This document shows, one piece after another, positions 56,546 to 64,000 of a DNA stretch of 64,000 bases. The notes beneath the pieces are model-generated. The model ran no database searches, was not told the origin of the DNA, and worked only from the letters and a program-made list of their open reading frames with translations. Position 1 is the first letter of the stretch, and each line of letters opens with the position of its first letter. Position numbers and translations under genes: made by a program. Origin of the DNA: Devosia ureilytica (GTDB taxonomy: Bacteria > Pseudomonadota > Alphaproteobacteria > Rhizobiales > Devosiaceae); NCBI RefSeq assembly GCF_024273195.1, contig NZ_JAMZCU010000002.1, positions 186,001 to 250,000 on the forward strand, given 5' to 3'.

Positions 56546-58159
56546 TTGAGCGGGCGTCTGACAAGTATCGGACGCAAGTTCGCGCTTGGCCTTGCCGATT
56601 CCGTGGTGACCCTGCCGCTGCTGCGCTGGACCTGGCGCGGCCAGACCGATCACGCCTTTTCCGGTGACCTGCCCGACTTCCGCCCCGCCGACCGCGAGGC
56701 GGTGCGCGAAATGATGTCGGGGCGTTATCTCCTCGCGTCAAAACTGTTCGAGACCGGCGGCGCCTCGCCCTTTTCAATCGATGTCGACCACCCTGACTGG
56801 TGGAACAACCTCCAGAGCTTTTCCTGGCTGCGACACTTCCGCGATGTGCGCGATCCGGGCGAAAAGCTCTTTGCCCGCACGCTGGTGCTCGACTGGATCG
56901 GCCGCGAAGGCCAGTTCGAGGCCGACAGCTGGACCCTGACCCTCACCGCCCAGCGTGTGCTCAACTGGCTGCGCCACCTGACCCTGCTGCTTGATGGGGC
57001 CACCCATGACCAGGCGCGCACCATCCAGCGCAGCCTTGGCACCCAGGTGCAGAGCCTGCGCGTGCGCGGCGCCCTCGCCGCCGATTCCGTCGAAGCGCTG
57101 TTTGCCGCCATTGGCCTGTTGGGCGCCGAATTGTGCAATGTGGGCGATGTGCCCGACATCGACACCCATGTCGCCCGGCTCGATGCCCTTTTGGGCCAGC
57201 AACTCGACGGCGACGGCCTGCATCTGTCGCGCAATCCCAAATTGCAGCTGGCGCTGCTGGTCGAACTGGCCAGCCTCAGGCGCGCCGTCGGGCGGCACGG
57301 CAGCCCCGCCATGGCCGAATTGACCAATCGCATCGACCGCATGCATGAGGCGCTGGATGCCCTGACCCTCTCAAGCGGCGAGCCGGTGTATTTCAACGGC
57401 TGCGGACAGGTGCCGCATGACGTTCTGGTGGCCGTACAGGCCAATGGCCCTTCGGCCTCGCGCCGCTCGCGCCTTTTGGGCGGCTATGGCATCGTCAGGG
57501 CCGGCGAAACGGTGATCATCGGCGATGGCGGCCTGCGTCCGCCGCCCGGATTTGACGCCGAGGCGCATGACGGGGCGCTCGCCTTTGAATTTGCCCATGG
57601 CAGCGAATTGATTGTCGGGTCCTGCGGACCGGCGCCCTCCGACCTGCCCGAGAGCCAGGCCCTGTTCCGTCAAGGCGTCGCCCATACAGCACCCACCATC
57701 GACGCCGAAGGCGCCGCCGAGCGCTCTGGGCGTGGACCCCAGAGCCGACCCATGGCGCTCGACACCGGCGAGCACATGCTGACCATGACCAGCGTCGGCT
57801 ATAGTCAGCGCTTTGGTGCTGAAATCGAGCGTCGCCTGACCCTCTTGTCCGAAGGCACGACGCTGGTCGGACAGGACCGCATCGTGCCCAAGGGCGAGCC
57901 ACATGGCCTGCTCGCACTGCGCTTTCACCTTGCGCCAGGGGTCAAGGTGCGCCGTACCACCGGCGAAGGCATAGCCCGGCTGGTGCTGCCCAATGGGGTG
58001 ATCTGGAGCTTCCTCTGGGAAGGCGCACAATTCCACGAAGAGGACAGCGTGCGCCAATCGGCCTATCTCGGCTTTCACCGAACCCGGCAATTGGTGCTCG
58101 AAACCAATCTCTCCAAGGACACCGAAGTGGCCTGGATCTTTACGCTCGAGCAGCAATAG
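56546..58159 (+). CDS. Heparinase II/III family protein
   Basis: 537-aa protein with an alpha-helical N-terminal toroid-like domain and a C-terminal heparinase II/III-like beta-domain (TGEHMLTMTSVGYSQRFGAE, WLPNGVIWSFLWEGA-type VLPNGVIWSFLWEG). Members are polysaccharide lyases, but this alphaproteobacterial branch, always near rsmB and purH, has no proven substrate. No signal peptide seen. TTG at 56546 is the best visible start but is uncertain. Confidence 0.88.
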   Translation: MSGRLTSIGRKFALGLADSVVTLPLLRWTWRGQTDHAFSGDLPDFRPADREAVREMMSGRYLLASKLFETGGASPFSIDVDHPDWWNNLQSFSWLRHFRDVRDPGEKLFARTLVLDWIGREGQFEADSWTLTLTAQRVLNWLRHLTLLLDGATHDQARTIQRSLGTQVQSLRVRGALAADSVEALFAAIGLLGAELCNVGDVPDIDTHVARLDALLGQQLDGDGLHLSRNPKLQLALLVELASLRRAVGRHGSPAMAELTNRIDRMHEALDALTLSSGEPVYFNGCGQVPHDVLVAVQANGPSASRRSRLLGGYGIVRAGETVIIGDGGLRPPPGFDAEAHDGALAFEFAHGSELIVGSCGPAPSDLPESQALFRQGVAHTAPTIDAEGAAERSGRGPQSRPMALDTGEHMLTMTSVGYSQRFGAEIERRLTLLSEGTTLVGQDRIVPKGEPHGLLALRFHLAPGVKVRRTTGEGIARLVLPNGVIWSFLWEGAQFHEEDSVRQSAYLGFHRTRQLVLETNLSKDTEVAWIFTLEQQ

Positions 58160-58177
58160 CGCCCGAATGGGCGCTAT
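58156..58177 (+). terminator. Hairpin at the heparinase stop codon
   Basis: ATAGCGCCC-GAAT-GGGCGCTAT, perfect 9-bp stem including the TAG stop. No T-run follows, so it is at best an attenuator or 3' stabiliser. Confidence 0.35.
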
Positions 58178-58256
58178 CTGGCGCAAAGCGATTGGCCTTT
58201 GCGCCGCATCGTGCTAGCGAGCGCGCAAATTCCATGACGAGCGCGAGACATATCTC

Positions 58257-59840
58257 ATGAGCAAGACGGTGACAGTCGGGCGGGCCCTGCTTTCGGTCTT
58301 TGACAAATCGGGCATGACCGATTTTGCCCGGGGGCTCTCGGAAGCCGGGGTCGAGCTGGTGTCGACCGGCGGCACCCATCGCCTGATCAGCGAGGCTGGT
58401 CTCAAGGTGCGCGATATTTCCGACCTCACCGGTTTTCCCGAAATGATGGACGGCCGGGTCAAGACGCTCCATCCCAAGGTGCATGGTGGCCTGCTCGCGG
58501 TGCGTGACAATGCCGAGCACCAGGCCTCGATGACCGAACATGAGATCGGCCCCATCGATCTGGTCGCGGTCAACCTCTACCCCTTCGAAAAGACCGTTGC
58601 ATCGGGCGCCAGCTACGACGAGATCATCGAAAACATCGATATTGGTGGTCCGGCCATGGTGCGCTCGGCGGCCAAGAACCATGCCTTTGTCACAGTCGTT
58701 GTCGATCCGGCCGATTATCCGGCAATCATTGACGCCATCAAGGCTGGCGGCATTCCTTTCGACATGCGCCAGCGCCTCGCCGCCAAGGCCTATGCCCGCA
58801 CCGCCGCCTATGACAGCGCCATTTCCAGCTGGTTTGCCAGGGAAATCGACTTTGCCGATGTGAGCTACCGCAGCTTTGCCGGCACGCTGAGCGAAGTCAT
58901 GCGCTATGGCGAGAACCCGCACCAATGGGCGGCCTTCTACAAGACCGGCGAAAACCGCCCGGGCGTGGCGACCGCCACCCAGGTGCAGGGCAAGACGCTC
59001 TCGTACAACAATATCAACGATACCGACGCCGCCTTTGAGCTGGTGAGCGAATTTGATCCGGCTGAAACCGCCGCTGTCGCCATTATCAAGCACGCCAATC
59101 CCTGCGGCGTGGCCGTGGCCGGTGACCTCAAGTCGGCGTATTTGAAAGCCCTGCGCACGGATCCGGTTTCGGCCTTTGGCGGCATTGTAGCCACCAACCG
59201 GGAAATCGACGCCGAGACCGCGACCGAAATCGTCAAGGTCTTTACCGAGGTGATCGTCGCGCCCTCCGCCACGCCCGAAGCGCAGGAGATCATTGCCGCC
59301 AAGAAGAACCTCAGGCTGCTGCTGACCGGCGGTCTGGCCGATCCCAAGGCGGATGGCCTGATGGTGAAATCAGTCGCCGGGGGCCTGCTGGTGCAGGGGC
59401 GCGACAACAAGAATGTCGATGACTGCGACCTGAAGGTCGTCACCAAGCGCCAGCCGACGAGCCAGGAACTGGTCGATCTCAAGCTGGCCGCGAAAGTGGC
59501 AAAGCACGTCAAGTCCAACGCCATCATCTATGTCAAGGACGGCGCCACCGCCGGCATTGGCGCGGGCCAGATGTCCCGCGTGGATTCGGCCCGGGTCGCC
59601 CACCGCAAGTCGATTGACGCCGCCGCGGCCGCTGGGCTTGAGGGCGCGCTGACGCAGGGCTCGGTCGTCGCCTCGGACGCCTTCTTCCCGTTTGCCGATG
59701 GCTTGGAAGCGCTGGTCGCCGCCGGCGCCACCGCAGTCATCCAGCCAGGCGGCTCGATGCGCGACGACGAGGTGATCGCCGCTGCCGATGCCGCCGGCAT
59801 TGCCATGGTGATGACCGGCATGCGCCACTTCCGGCACTGA
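58257..59840 (+). CDS. purH: PurH, AICAR transformylase/IMP cyclohydrolase
   Basis: Bifunctional enzyme (527 aa) for the last two steps of IMP synthesis. N-terminal IMP cyclohydrolase with STGGTHRLI and [11 protein letters not shown]-terminal AICAR formyltransferase with [13 protein letters not shown] and the substrate loop [15 protein letters not shown] at 58257. A strong terminator follows. Confidence 0.97.
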   Translation: MSKTVTVGRALLSVFDKSGMTDFARGLSEAGVELVSTGGTHRLISEAGLKVRDISDLTGFPEMMDGRVKTLHPKVHGGLLAVRDNAEHQASMTEHEIGPIDLVAVNLYPFEKTVASGASYDEIIENIDIGGPAMVRSAAKNHAFVTVVVDPADYPAIIDAIKAGGIPFDMRQRLAAKAYARTAAYDSAISSWFAREIDFADVSYRSFAGTLSEVMRYGENPHQWAAFYKTGENRPGVATATQVQGKTLSYNNINDTDAAFELVSEFDPAETAAVAIIKHANPCGVAVAGDLKSAYLKALRTDPVSAFGGIVATNREIDAETATEIVKVFTEVIVAPSATPEAQEIIAAKKNLRLLLTGGLADPKADGLMVKSVAGGLLVQGRDNKNVDDCDLKVVTKRQPTSQELVDLKLAAKVAKHVKSNAIIYVKDGATAGIGAGQMSRVDSARVAHRKSIDAAAAAGLEGALTQGSVVASDAFFPFADGLEALVAAGATAVIQPGGSMRDDEVIAAADAAGIAMVMTGMRHFRH

Positions 59841-59863
59841 TGGTTCATTCCGCGCCGAGGATC

Positions 59864-59899
59864 GGGCCGGTTGCCGCAAGGTAGCCGGCCCTTCATTTT
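59864..59899 (+). terminator. Rho-independent terminator of purH
   Basis: GGGCCGGTTGCC, GCAA tetraloop, GGTAGCCGGCCC (12 pairs with two G-T), then TTCATTTT. Just after it, TGCCGTAC/GTACGGTA (59899-59920, with one G-T pair) forms a second palindrome before leuC. Confidence 0.85.
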
Positions 59900-59924
59900 G
59901 CCGTACCCGTGAGTACGGTAATGC

Positions 59925-59953
59925 TTGACCCTTCGACCCCGCAGGGCTTAGAA
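59925..59953 (+). promoter_or_regulatory. Possible leuC promoter
   Basis: TTGACC, 17-nt spacer, TTAGAA, ending 38 nt before the leuC ATG. The -10 is weak. Confidence 0.35.
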
Positions 59954-59991
59954 CCACTCCAATCTTTCATTCCTGCCCCTGGAACACGGAT

Positions 59992-61398
59992 ATGACCAAG
60001 GCTCGCACGCTCTACGACAAGATCTGGGACGACCATCTGGTCCAGAACAATGAGGACGGCACGAGCCTTCTTTATATCGACCGGCACCTGGTGCACGAAG
60101 TGACCAGCCCGCAGGCCTTTGAAGGCCTGCGCATGAACAACCGGACGGTGCGCCATCCCGAGCGGACGCTGGCCGTGGTCGACCACAATGTGCCCACCAC
60201 CGACCGCTCGCTGCCCAATCCCGACCCGGAAAGCGCCATCCAGATTGCGGCGCTGGCTGAAAACACCAAGCATTTCGGCATCGAATATTACGACCCCTTC
60301 GATCATCGCCAGGGGATCGTGCACATCGTTGGTCCCGAACAGGGCTTCACCCTGCCCGGCATGACCATTGTGTGCGGCGACAGCCATACCTCGACCCATG
60401 GTGCCTTTGGCGCCCTGGCCCACGGCATTGGCACCTCGGAAGTCGAGCACGTTCTGGCCACCCAGACGCTGATCCAGCAGAAGGCCAAGAACATGCTGGT
60501 GCGCGTTGACGGGCAGCTGCCCGAAGGCGTCACCGCCAAGGACATCATCCTCGCCATCATCGGCGAGATCGGCACCGCCGGTGGCAATGGCCATGTGATC
60601 GAGTTTGCCGGCGAAGCCATTCGCGCGCTCTCCATGGAAGGCCGCATGACGGTCTGCAACATGACCATCGAAGGCGGCGCCCGTGCTGGCCTGATCGCCC
60701 CCGACGACACCACCTTCGCCTATGTCAAGGATCGTCCCCGCGCGCCCAAGGGTGCCGCATGGGACATGGCCCTCGACTATTGGAAGACGCTCCACACCGA
60801 TGAAGGCGCCCATTACGACAAGGTCGTCATCCTCGACGCCGCCAAGCTGCCGCCCATCGTCTCCTGGGGTTCCTCGCCCGAAGACGTGATTTCGGTTGAG
60901 GGCGTCGTGCCCAATCCCGATGACATTGTCGATGAGAACAAGCGCGCCTCCAAGTGGCGGGCGCTGGACTATATGGGCCTCAAGCCCGGCACCAAGATCA
61001 CCGACATCAAGCTCGACCGCGTCTTTGTCGGCTCCTGCACCAATGGCCGTATCGAGGACCTGCGCGCTGCCGCAGCCGTCATCGGCGACCGCAAGGTGGC
61101 CAGCCACGTCTCGGCCATGGTCGTGCCCGGCTCGGGCCTCGTCAAAGCCCAGGCGGAAGCCGAGGGTCTTGACGTGATCTTCAAGAATGCCGGCTTTGAA
61201 TGGCGCGAGCCGGGCTGCTCGATGTGCCTGGCCATGAACCCCGACAAGCTGGCGCCGGGCGAGCGCTGCGCCTCGACCTCGAACCGCAATTTCGAGGGCC
61301 GCCAGGGCTTCAAGGGCCGCACCCATCTCGTGTCGCCCGCCATGGCCACGGCAGCGGCCATTGCCGGCCACTTCGTCGACATTCGCGCGTGGCAGTAA
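59992..61398 (+). CDS. leuC: LeuC, 3-isopropylmalate dehydratase large subunit
   Basis: 468-aa 4Fe-4S hydro-lyase of leucine synthesis. [20 protein letters not shown]; cluster cysteines in [13 protein letters not shown] and [11 protein letters not shown]. The small subunit leuD is not in this window. The stop overlaps the next gene's GTG start by 10 nt, suggesting coupling. Confidence 0.97.
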   Translation: MTKARTLYDKIWDDHLVQNNEDGTSLLYIDRHLVHEVTSPQAFEGLRMNNRTVRHPERTLAVVDHNVPTTDRSLPNPDPESAIQIAALAENTKHFGIEYYDPFDHRQGIVHIVGPEQGFTLPGMTIVCGDSHTSTHGAFGALAHGIGTSEVEHVLATQTLIQQKAKNMLVRVDGQLPEGVTAKDIILAIIGEIGTAGGNGHVIEFAGEAIRALSMEGRMTVCNMTIEGGARAGLIAPDDTTFAYVKDRPRAPKGAAWDMALDYWKTLHTDEGAHYDKVVILDAAKLPPIVSWGSSPEDVISVEGVVPNPDDIVDENKRASKWRALDYMGLKPGTKITDIKLDRVFVGSCTNGRIEDLRAAAAVIGDRKVASHVSAMVVPGSGLVKAQAEAEGLDVIFKNAGFEWREPGCSMCLAMNPDKLAPGERCASTSNRNFEGRQGFKGRTHLVSPAMATAAAIAGHFVDIRAWQ

Positions 61399-61841
61399 AG
61401 ACGACCGATTGGTCGGGGCGCTATTCCCCGACACTGGATGACTTCGAGGCTCTGGCCAGCGCGGCACTCGCCGCCCTGCCGGAGCCTTTTGCCTCCCTGG
61501 CGGCCGATGTCACGTGCTCGGTGGCTGAATTTGCCGAGGACGACGTGCTCAAGGGCTTTGGCATGGAAAGCCCGTTCGAGCTGATGGGGCTGTTCTCGGG
61601 GATTGGCCTGACCGAAGACGGCGCCGTGCCCCAGACCGGGCAACTGCCCAACACCGTCTATCTCTACCGCCGCGCCATTCTCGACTACTGGGCCGAAAAC
61701 GACGACAATACGCTGGGCGAAATCGTCACCCACGTCCTCATCCACGAACTGGGCCACCATTTCGGCTTTTCTGACGAGGACATGGAGGCGCTCGAAGCGG
61801 CGGCGGATGCGGCAGGGATCGAGGCCTTCCCCAGGACCTAG
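61389..61841 (+). CDS. Zincin-like metallopeptidase family protein
   Basis: 150 aa from GTG 61389 ([20 protein letters not shown]). [20 protein letters not shown] gives the HExxH metal site with a third His, as in the PF06262-type 'possibl zincin' family. Activity not demonstrated for most members. The start lies inside the last codons of leuC; the 3' end overlaps the convergent small gene by 4 nt. Confidence 0.88.
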   Translation: MAVKTTDWSGRYSPTLDDFEALASAALAALPEPFASLAADVTCSVAEFAEDDVLKGFGMESPFELMGLFSGIGLTEDGAVPQTGQLPNTVYLYRRAILDYWAENDDNTLGEIVTHVLIHELGHHFGFSDEDMEALEAAADAAGIEAFPRT

Positions 61842-62137
61842 TCGCGCTCGACGAATTGGAACTCGGCTTCATTGCCGCCCGACGGATCGTCGGACACCAT
61901 CAACGCCAGCTTGCCGTTCTCCAGCGCCGTAAACCATTCTTCCCAGCTCACCAGCTGAAAGCCGCCAACCCGATCCGGGCCCTGGTTATTGTCGGAGTTC
62001 AGCGCTTCCTGACCAAAGGCCAGCTGCAGGACGGTGCGGGTTCGCGAGCCGTCGGGGACATCCATCAGGACGGGATTGCCGCCGCGGGCGGCCACCCATT
62101 GGCGGATAGCATCGCGATCTGTGAGAATTTGGGACAT
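61838..62137 (-). CDS. Small soluble protein of unknown function
   Basis: 99 aa from MSQILTDRDAIRQWVAARGG (ATG 62137, GGAG 6 nt upstream; a longer frame to 62467 is mostly shadow of the opposite gene). Acidic, no signal peptide. LVSWEEWFTALENGKLALMV looks like a compact domain seen in short alphaproteobacterial hypothetical proteins. No function assigned. Confidence 0.75.
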   Translation of the reverse strand: MSQILTDRDAIRQWVAARGGNPVLMDVPDGSRTRTVLQLAFGQEALNSDNNQGPDRVGGFQLVSWEEWFTALENGKLALMVSDDPSGGNEAEFQFVERD

Positions 62138-62216
62138 GGGACGCTCCATTGTGTGTTCCTTGAGAAAGCACCGGCAGCGTGCAAGGTTCCTTGATCTGAA
62201 ACAAGGAAGGCGTTCC

Positions 62217-62816
62217 ATGATGTCGATTTTTCGACTGCGCCAGGTGGCGGCAGTGCTCGCTGCGCTGGCCTTGCTGCCCATGGTTGCAGCCCAGGCCTGC
62301 ACGGTACCCGGGGCGGCCCCGATCAGTCCGTTCGACGGCGACCGCATGACCGGCTTTGACGCGGCGCGAACCCGCGGCCTTGGCGAGGCGCTGCTCGCCG
62401 GCAGTGCCGAGGAACGGGCAATTGTATCGGCGCTCTTTGCCACCGGTGATAGCCCCATCTCGGCCATCCCCGATGGCCGCTACAAGTGCCGGACCATCAA
62501 GCTGGGTGGGCTCTTGCCGCTGGTCACCTATCCCTGGTTCGACTGCGCCATTTCGGACCACGGCGCGGTCATTGAAAAGCGCACCGGTTCGCAGCGGTTC
62601 AAGGGCCAGCTGCTGCCCGCCGATGGCGGCCTTTTTTACTGGGGCGCCCTGCACTATGGCGACGAAGAGCCCATGGCCTATGATGGACTGGACGAGCGCA
62701 GCCAGGTCGGCTGCCTCTACAAGGTCAGCGGCAAGCCGGTCCGCTATCGGCTGGAGCTGCCGTTTCCGCGCTTTGAATCGACCCATGACGTCATAGAACT
62801 GGTCCCGGCACCGTGA
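62217..62816 (+). CDS. DUF4893 secreted protein
   Basis: 199 aa with a signal peptide (IFRLRQVAAVLAALALLP, cleavage near AQA-CT). DGRYKCRTIKLGGLLPLVTY, PWFDCAISD and GLFYWGALHYGDEEP define DUF4893. Four cysteines in the mature part suggest disulfides. ATG ATG at 62217 after AAGGAAGG. Function unknown. Confidence 0.85.
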   Translation: MMSIFRLRQVAAVLAALALLPMVAAQACTVPGAAPISPFDGDRMTGFDAARTRGLGEALLAGSAEERAIVSALFATGDSPISAIPDGRYKCRTIKLGGLLPLVTYPWFDCAISDHGAVIEKRTGSQRFKGQLLPADGGLFYWGALHYGDEEPMAYDGLDERSQVGCLYKVSGKPVRYRLELPFPRFESTHDVIELVPAP

Positions 62817-62874
62817 ACGGGCTTGCGCGCCGCGCAGGTGCTGCTAGGAACCGGGCAAACAAGATGAGCAGGCG

Positions 62875-63411
62875 ATGGCAGACAAATCCTCTCGCATCCT
62901 GATGGGCACAATCGGGGCGGCACACGGCATCAAGGGCGAGGTGCGCATCGCCTCGCACACCCAGGACCCCGAAGCCATTGCCGGCTACGGTCCGCTGGAA
63001 ACCGACCGGCCGGGCCTCATCATCACCATTGAAAAGGCGCGCCTGCAAAAGACCGTGCTGGTGGCCCGGCTGAAGGGCATCAACGACCGCACGGCCGCCG
63101 AACAGCTCAATGGCGTATCGTTGTTCGTGGACCGCAGCCAATTGCCCGAAATCGAAGACGAGGATGATTTCTACCATGCCGATCTGATCGGGCTGGACGC
63201 GCGGCTCGAAAGCGGCGTGTCCATCGGCGCGGTGAGCGGCCTGTTCGACCATGGCGCGGGCGATATTCTCGAAGTGCGCGACCCCCGTTCGGGCGACACG
63301 TTCCTTTATCCCTTCACCAAGGTCGTGGTGCCTATTATTCGCATTGCCGAGGGCTATCTCGTCATCGCTCCGCCGCTCGACGCCGAGCCCGGCGAGGAAG
63401 AGCCGGACTGA
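62875..63411 (+). CDS. rimM: RimM, 16S rRNA processing factor
   Basis: 178-aa 30S maturation factor that binds S19. [18 protein letters not shown] at the start; PRC-barrel with [12 protein letters not shown] and [16 protein letters not shown]. Its stop overlaps the trmD ATG by 1 nt. The rpsP gene usually upstream is absent here. Confidence 0.95.
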   Translation: MADKSSRILMGTIGAAHGIKGEVRIASHTQDPEAIAGYGPLETDRPGLIITIEKARLQKTVLVARLKGINDRTAAEQLNGVSLFVDRSQLPEIEDEDDFYHADLIGLDARLESGVSIGAVSGLFDHGAGDILEVRDPRSGDTFLYPFTKVVVPIIRIAEGYLVIAPPLDAEPGEEEPD

Positions 63412-64000
63412 TGTTTTCTGCCGACATCATCACGCTGTTTCCCGAGCTGTTTCCGGGGACCCTGGGCGCTTCGGTGCTGGGGCGCGGGCTCAGTGACGGG
63501 TTGTGGCAACTCAGAGCCACCCAATTGCGCGATTTTGCCAGTGACCGGCACCGCACGGTTGACGACACGCCATCAGGCGGCGGCGCTGGCATGGTGCTCA
63601 GATCGGACATTCTGGCCAAGGCCATCGACAGCGTCGCTCCCCCGACGGACCCGCGCCCCCGCATCCTGATGTCGCCACGCGGGCGCCCCCTGACCCAGGC
63701 CCGCGCCCATGAACTGGCCGTCGGGCCCGGCGCCGTCATCGTCTGCGGGCGCTTCGAAGGCGTCGACCAGCGCGTCATAGAGGCCCGCCAGCTCGAGGAA
63801 ATCTCCATCGGCGACTATGTCCTTGCCGGGGGCGAAGTGGCCGCCATGGTACTGCTGGAGGCTGTTGTACGGCTCATTCCCGGCGTACTGGGCGCGCTCG
63901 ACAGCCGCGACGAGGAAAGCTTTGAAAATGGACTCCTCGAATATCCGCAATATACGCGGCCACAAAGCTTTGAAGGCCGCGATATTCCGCCGGTGCTGGT
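63411..64000 (+). CDS. trmD: TrmD, tRNA (guanine-37 N1) methyltransferase (3' end outside window)
   Basis: SPOUT-class enzyme making m1G37. Open from ATG 63411 to the window edge (about 196 codons). [19 protein letters not shown] at the start, [14 protein letters not shown], and knot SAM site [20 protein letters not shown]. The missing part is the C-terminal domain. Directly coupled to rimM. Confidence 0.95.
   Translation, partial: MFSADIITLFPELFPGTLGASVLGRGLSDGLWQLRATQLRDFASDRHRTVDDTPSGGGAGMVLRSDILAKAIDSVAPPTDPRPRILMSPRGRPLTQARAHELAVGPGAVIVCGRFEGVDQRVIEARQLEEISIGDYVLAGGEVAAMVLLEAVVRLIPGVLGALDSRDEESFENGLLEYPQYTRPQSFEGRDIPPVL

Noticed and set aside
54374..56653. 759-codon minus-strand ORF opposite htpX and rsmB
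   Set aside because: Spans two well-supported genes on the other strand and has no family motif.

Overview
The window is a high-GC alphaproteobacterial chromosome segment, most likely from the order Hyphomicrobiales and plausibly Devosia-like; the genus is a guess from gene content and order. Support comes from mtaB-ftsY-yciB, hemC-hemD-Mic60-hemY, acnA next to ccmABCDG, and DUF1674-htpX-rsmB-heparinase-purH. Regulatory words typical of alphaproteobacteria also occur: a GTTC-N7-GTTC LexA box and TTAA-N7-TTAA CtrA-type boxes. No phage, plasmid or complete IS element was seen.

Layout. 1-2409: 3' part of mtaB, then ftsY. 2410-4436: a compositionally foreign island holding a retron-type reverse transcriptase, an XRE regulator, an unlisted 44-codon ORF, and a structured leader with its own promoter and operator-like dyad. 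It sits between ftsY and its usual neighbour yciB. 4437-8304: membrane and small proteins, gpsA, tsaD. 8429-12865: heme genes with a mitofilin homologue, then tRNA-Thr(CGU). 12915-16664: FeeM-like acyltransferase, a GGDEF/EAL enzyme, phhB. 16870-22670: SOS mutagenesis cassette imuA-imuB-dnaE2. 22871-27572: small stress and redox genes, a MarR regulator, ppa, and a DUF559 endonuclease-like gene enclosed by a 36-bp inverted repeat. 27705-37874: hppA, YggT/DUF167, DedA, typA, a second GGDEF/EAL protein, argG, Lrp regulator. 37976-43174: LysE exporter, rlmJ, a decayed Phd antitoxin, rlmN, two IalB-like proteins, thpR. 43433-47937: Bax1-like protein, two acetyltransferases, DUF2794, a candidate ncRNA, DUF1223, and a TetR/oxidoreductase pair with twin operators. 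48000-53587: acnA and ccmABCDG. 53658-64000: Flp-like pilin, DUF1674, htpX, rsmB, heparinase-like, purH, leuC, a metallopeptidase, rimM and the 5' part of trmD.

The most unusual region is 2477-4283 on the minus strand. The reverse transcriptase keeps retron hallmarks (NAxxH, a VTG-like ITG) but carries WVDD instead of YADD. It overlaps the stop of an XRE gene. Upstream of that lies a short basic-then-hydrophobic ORF whose Shine-Dalgarno can pair into a stem. Further upstream come a leader with a perfect 10-bp hairpin, a TTGACT-N17-TATGTA promoter and a perfect 17-bp dyad. This looks like a small retron-type defence or toxin unit whose effector may be the short peptide. That role is inference.

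Other signals outside ordinary genes are a probable structured RNA with a strong terminator (45645-45857), a Phd antitoxin with two compensating frameshifts next to rlmJ, and several families of dispersed palindromic repeats.
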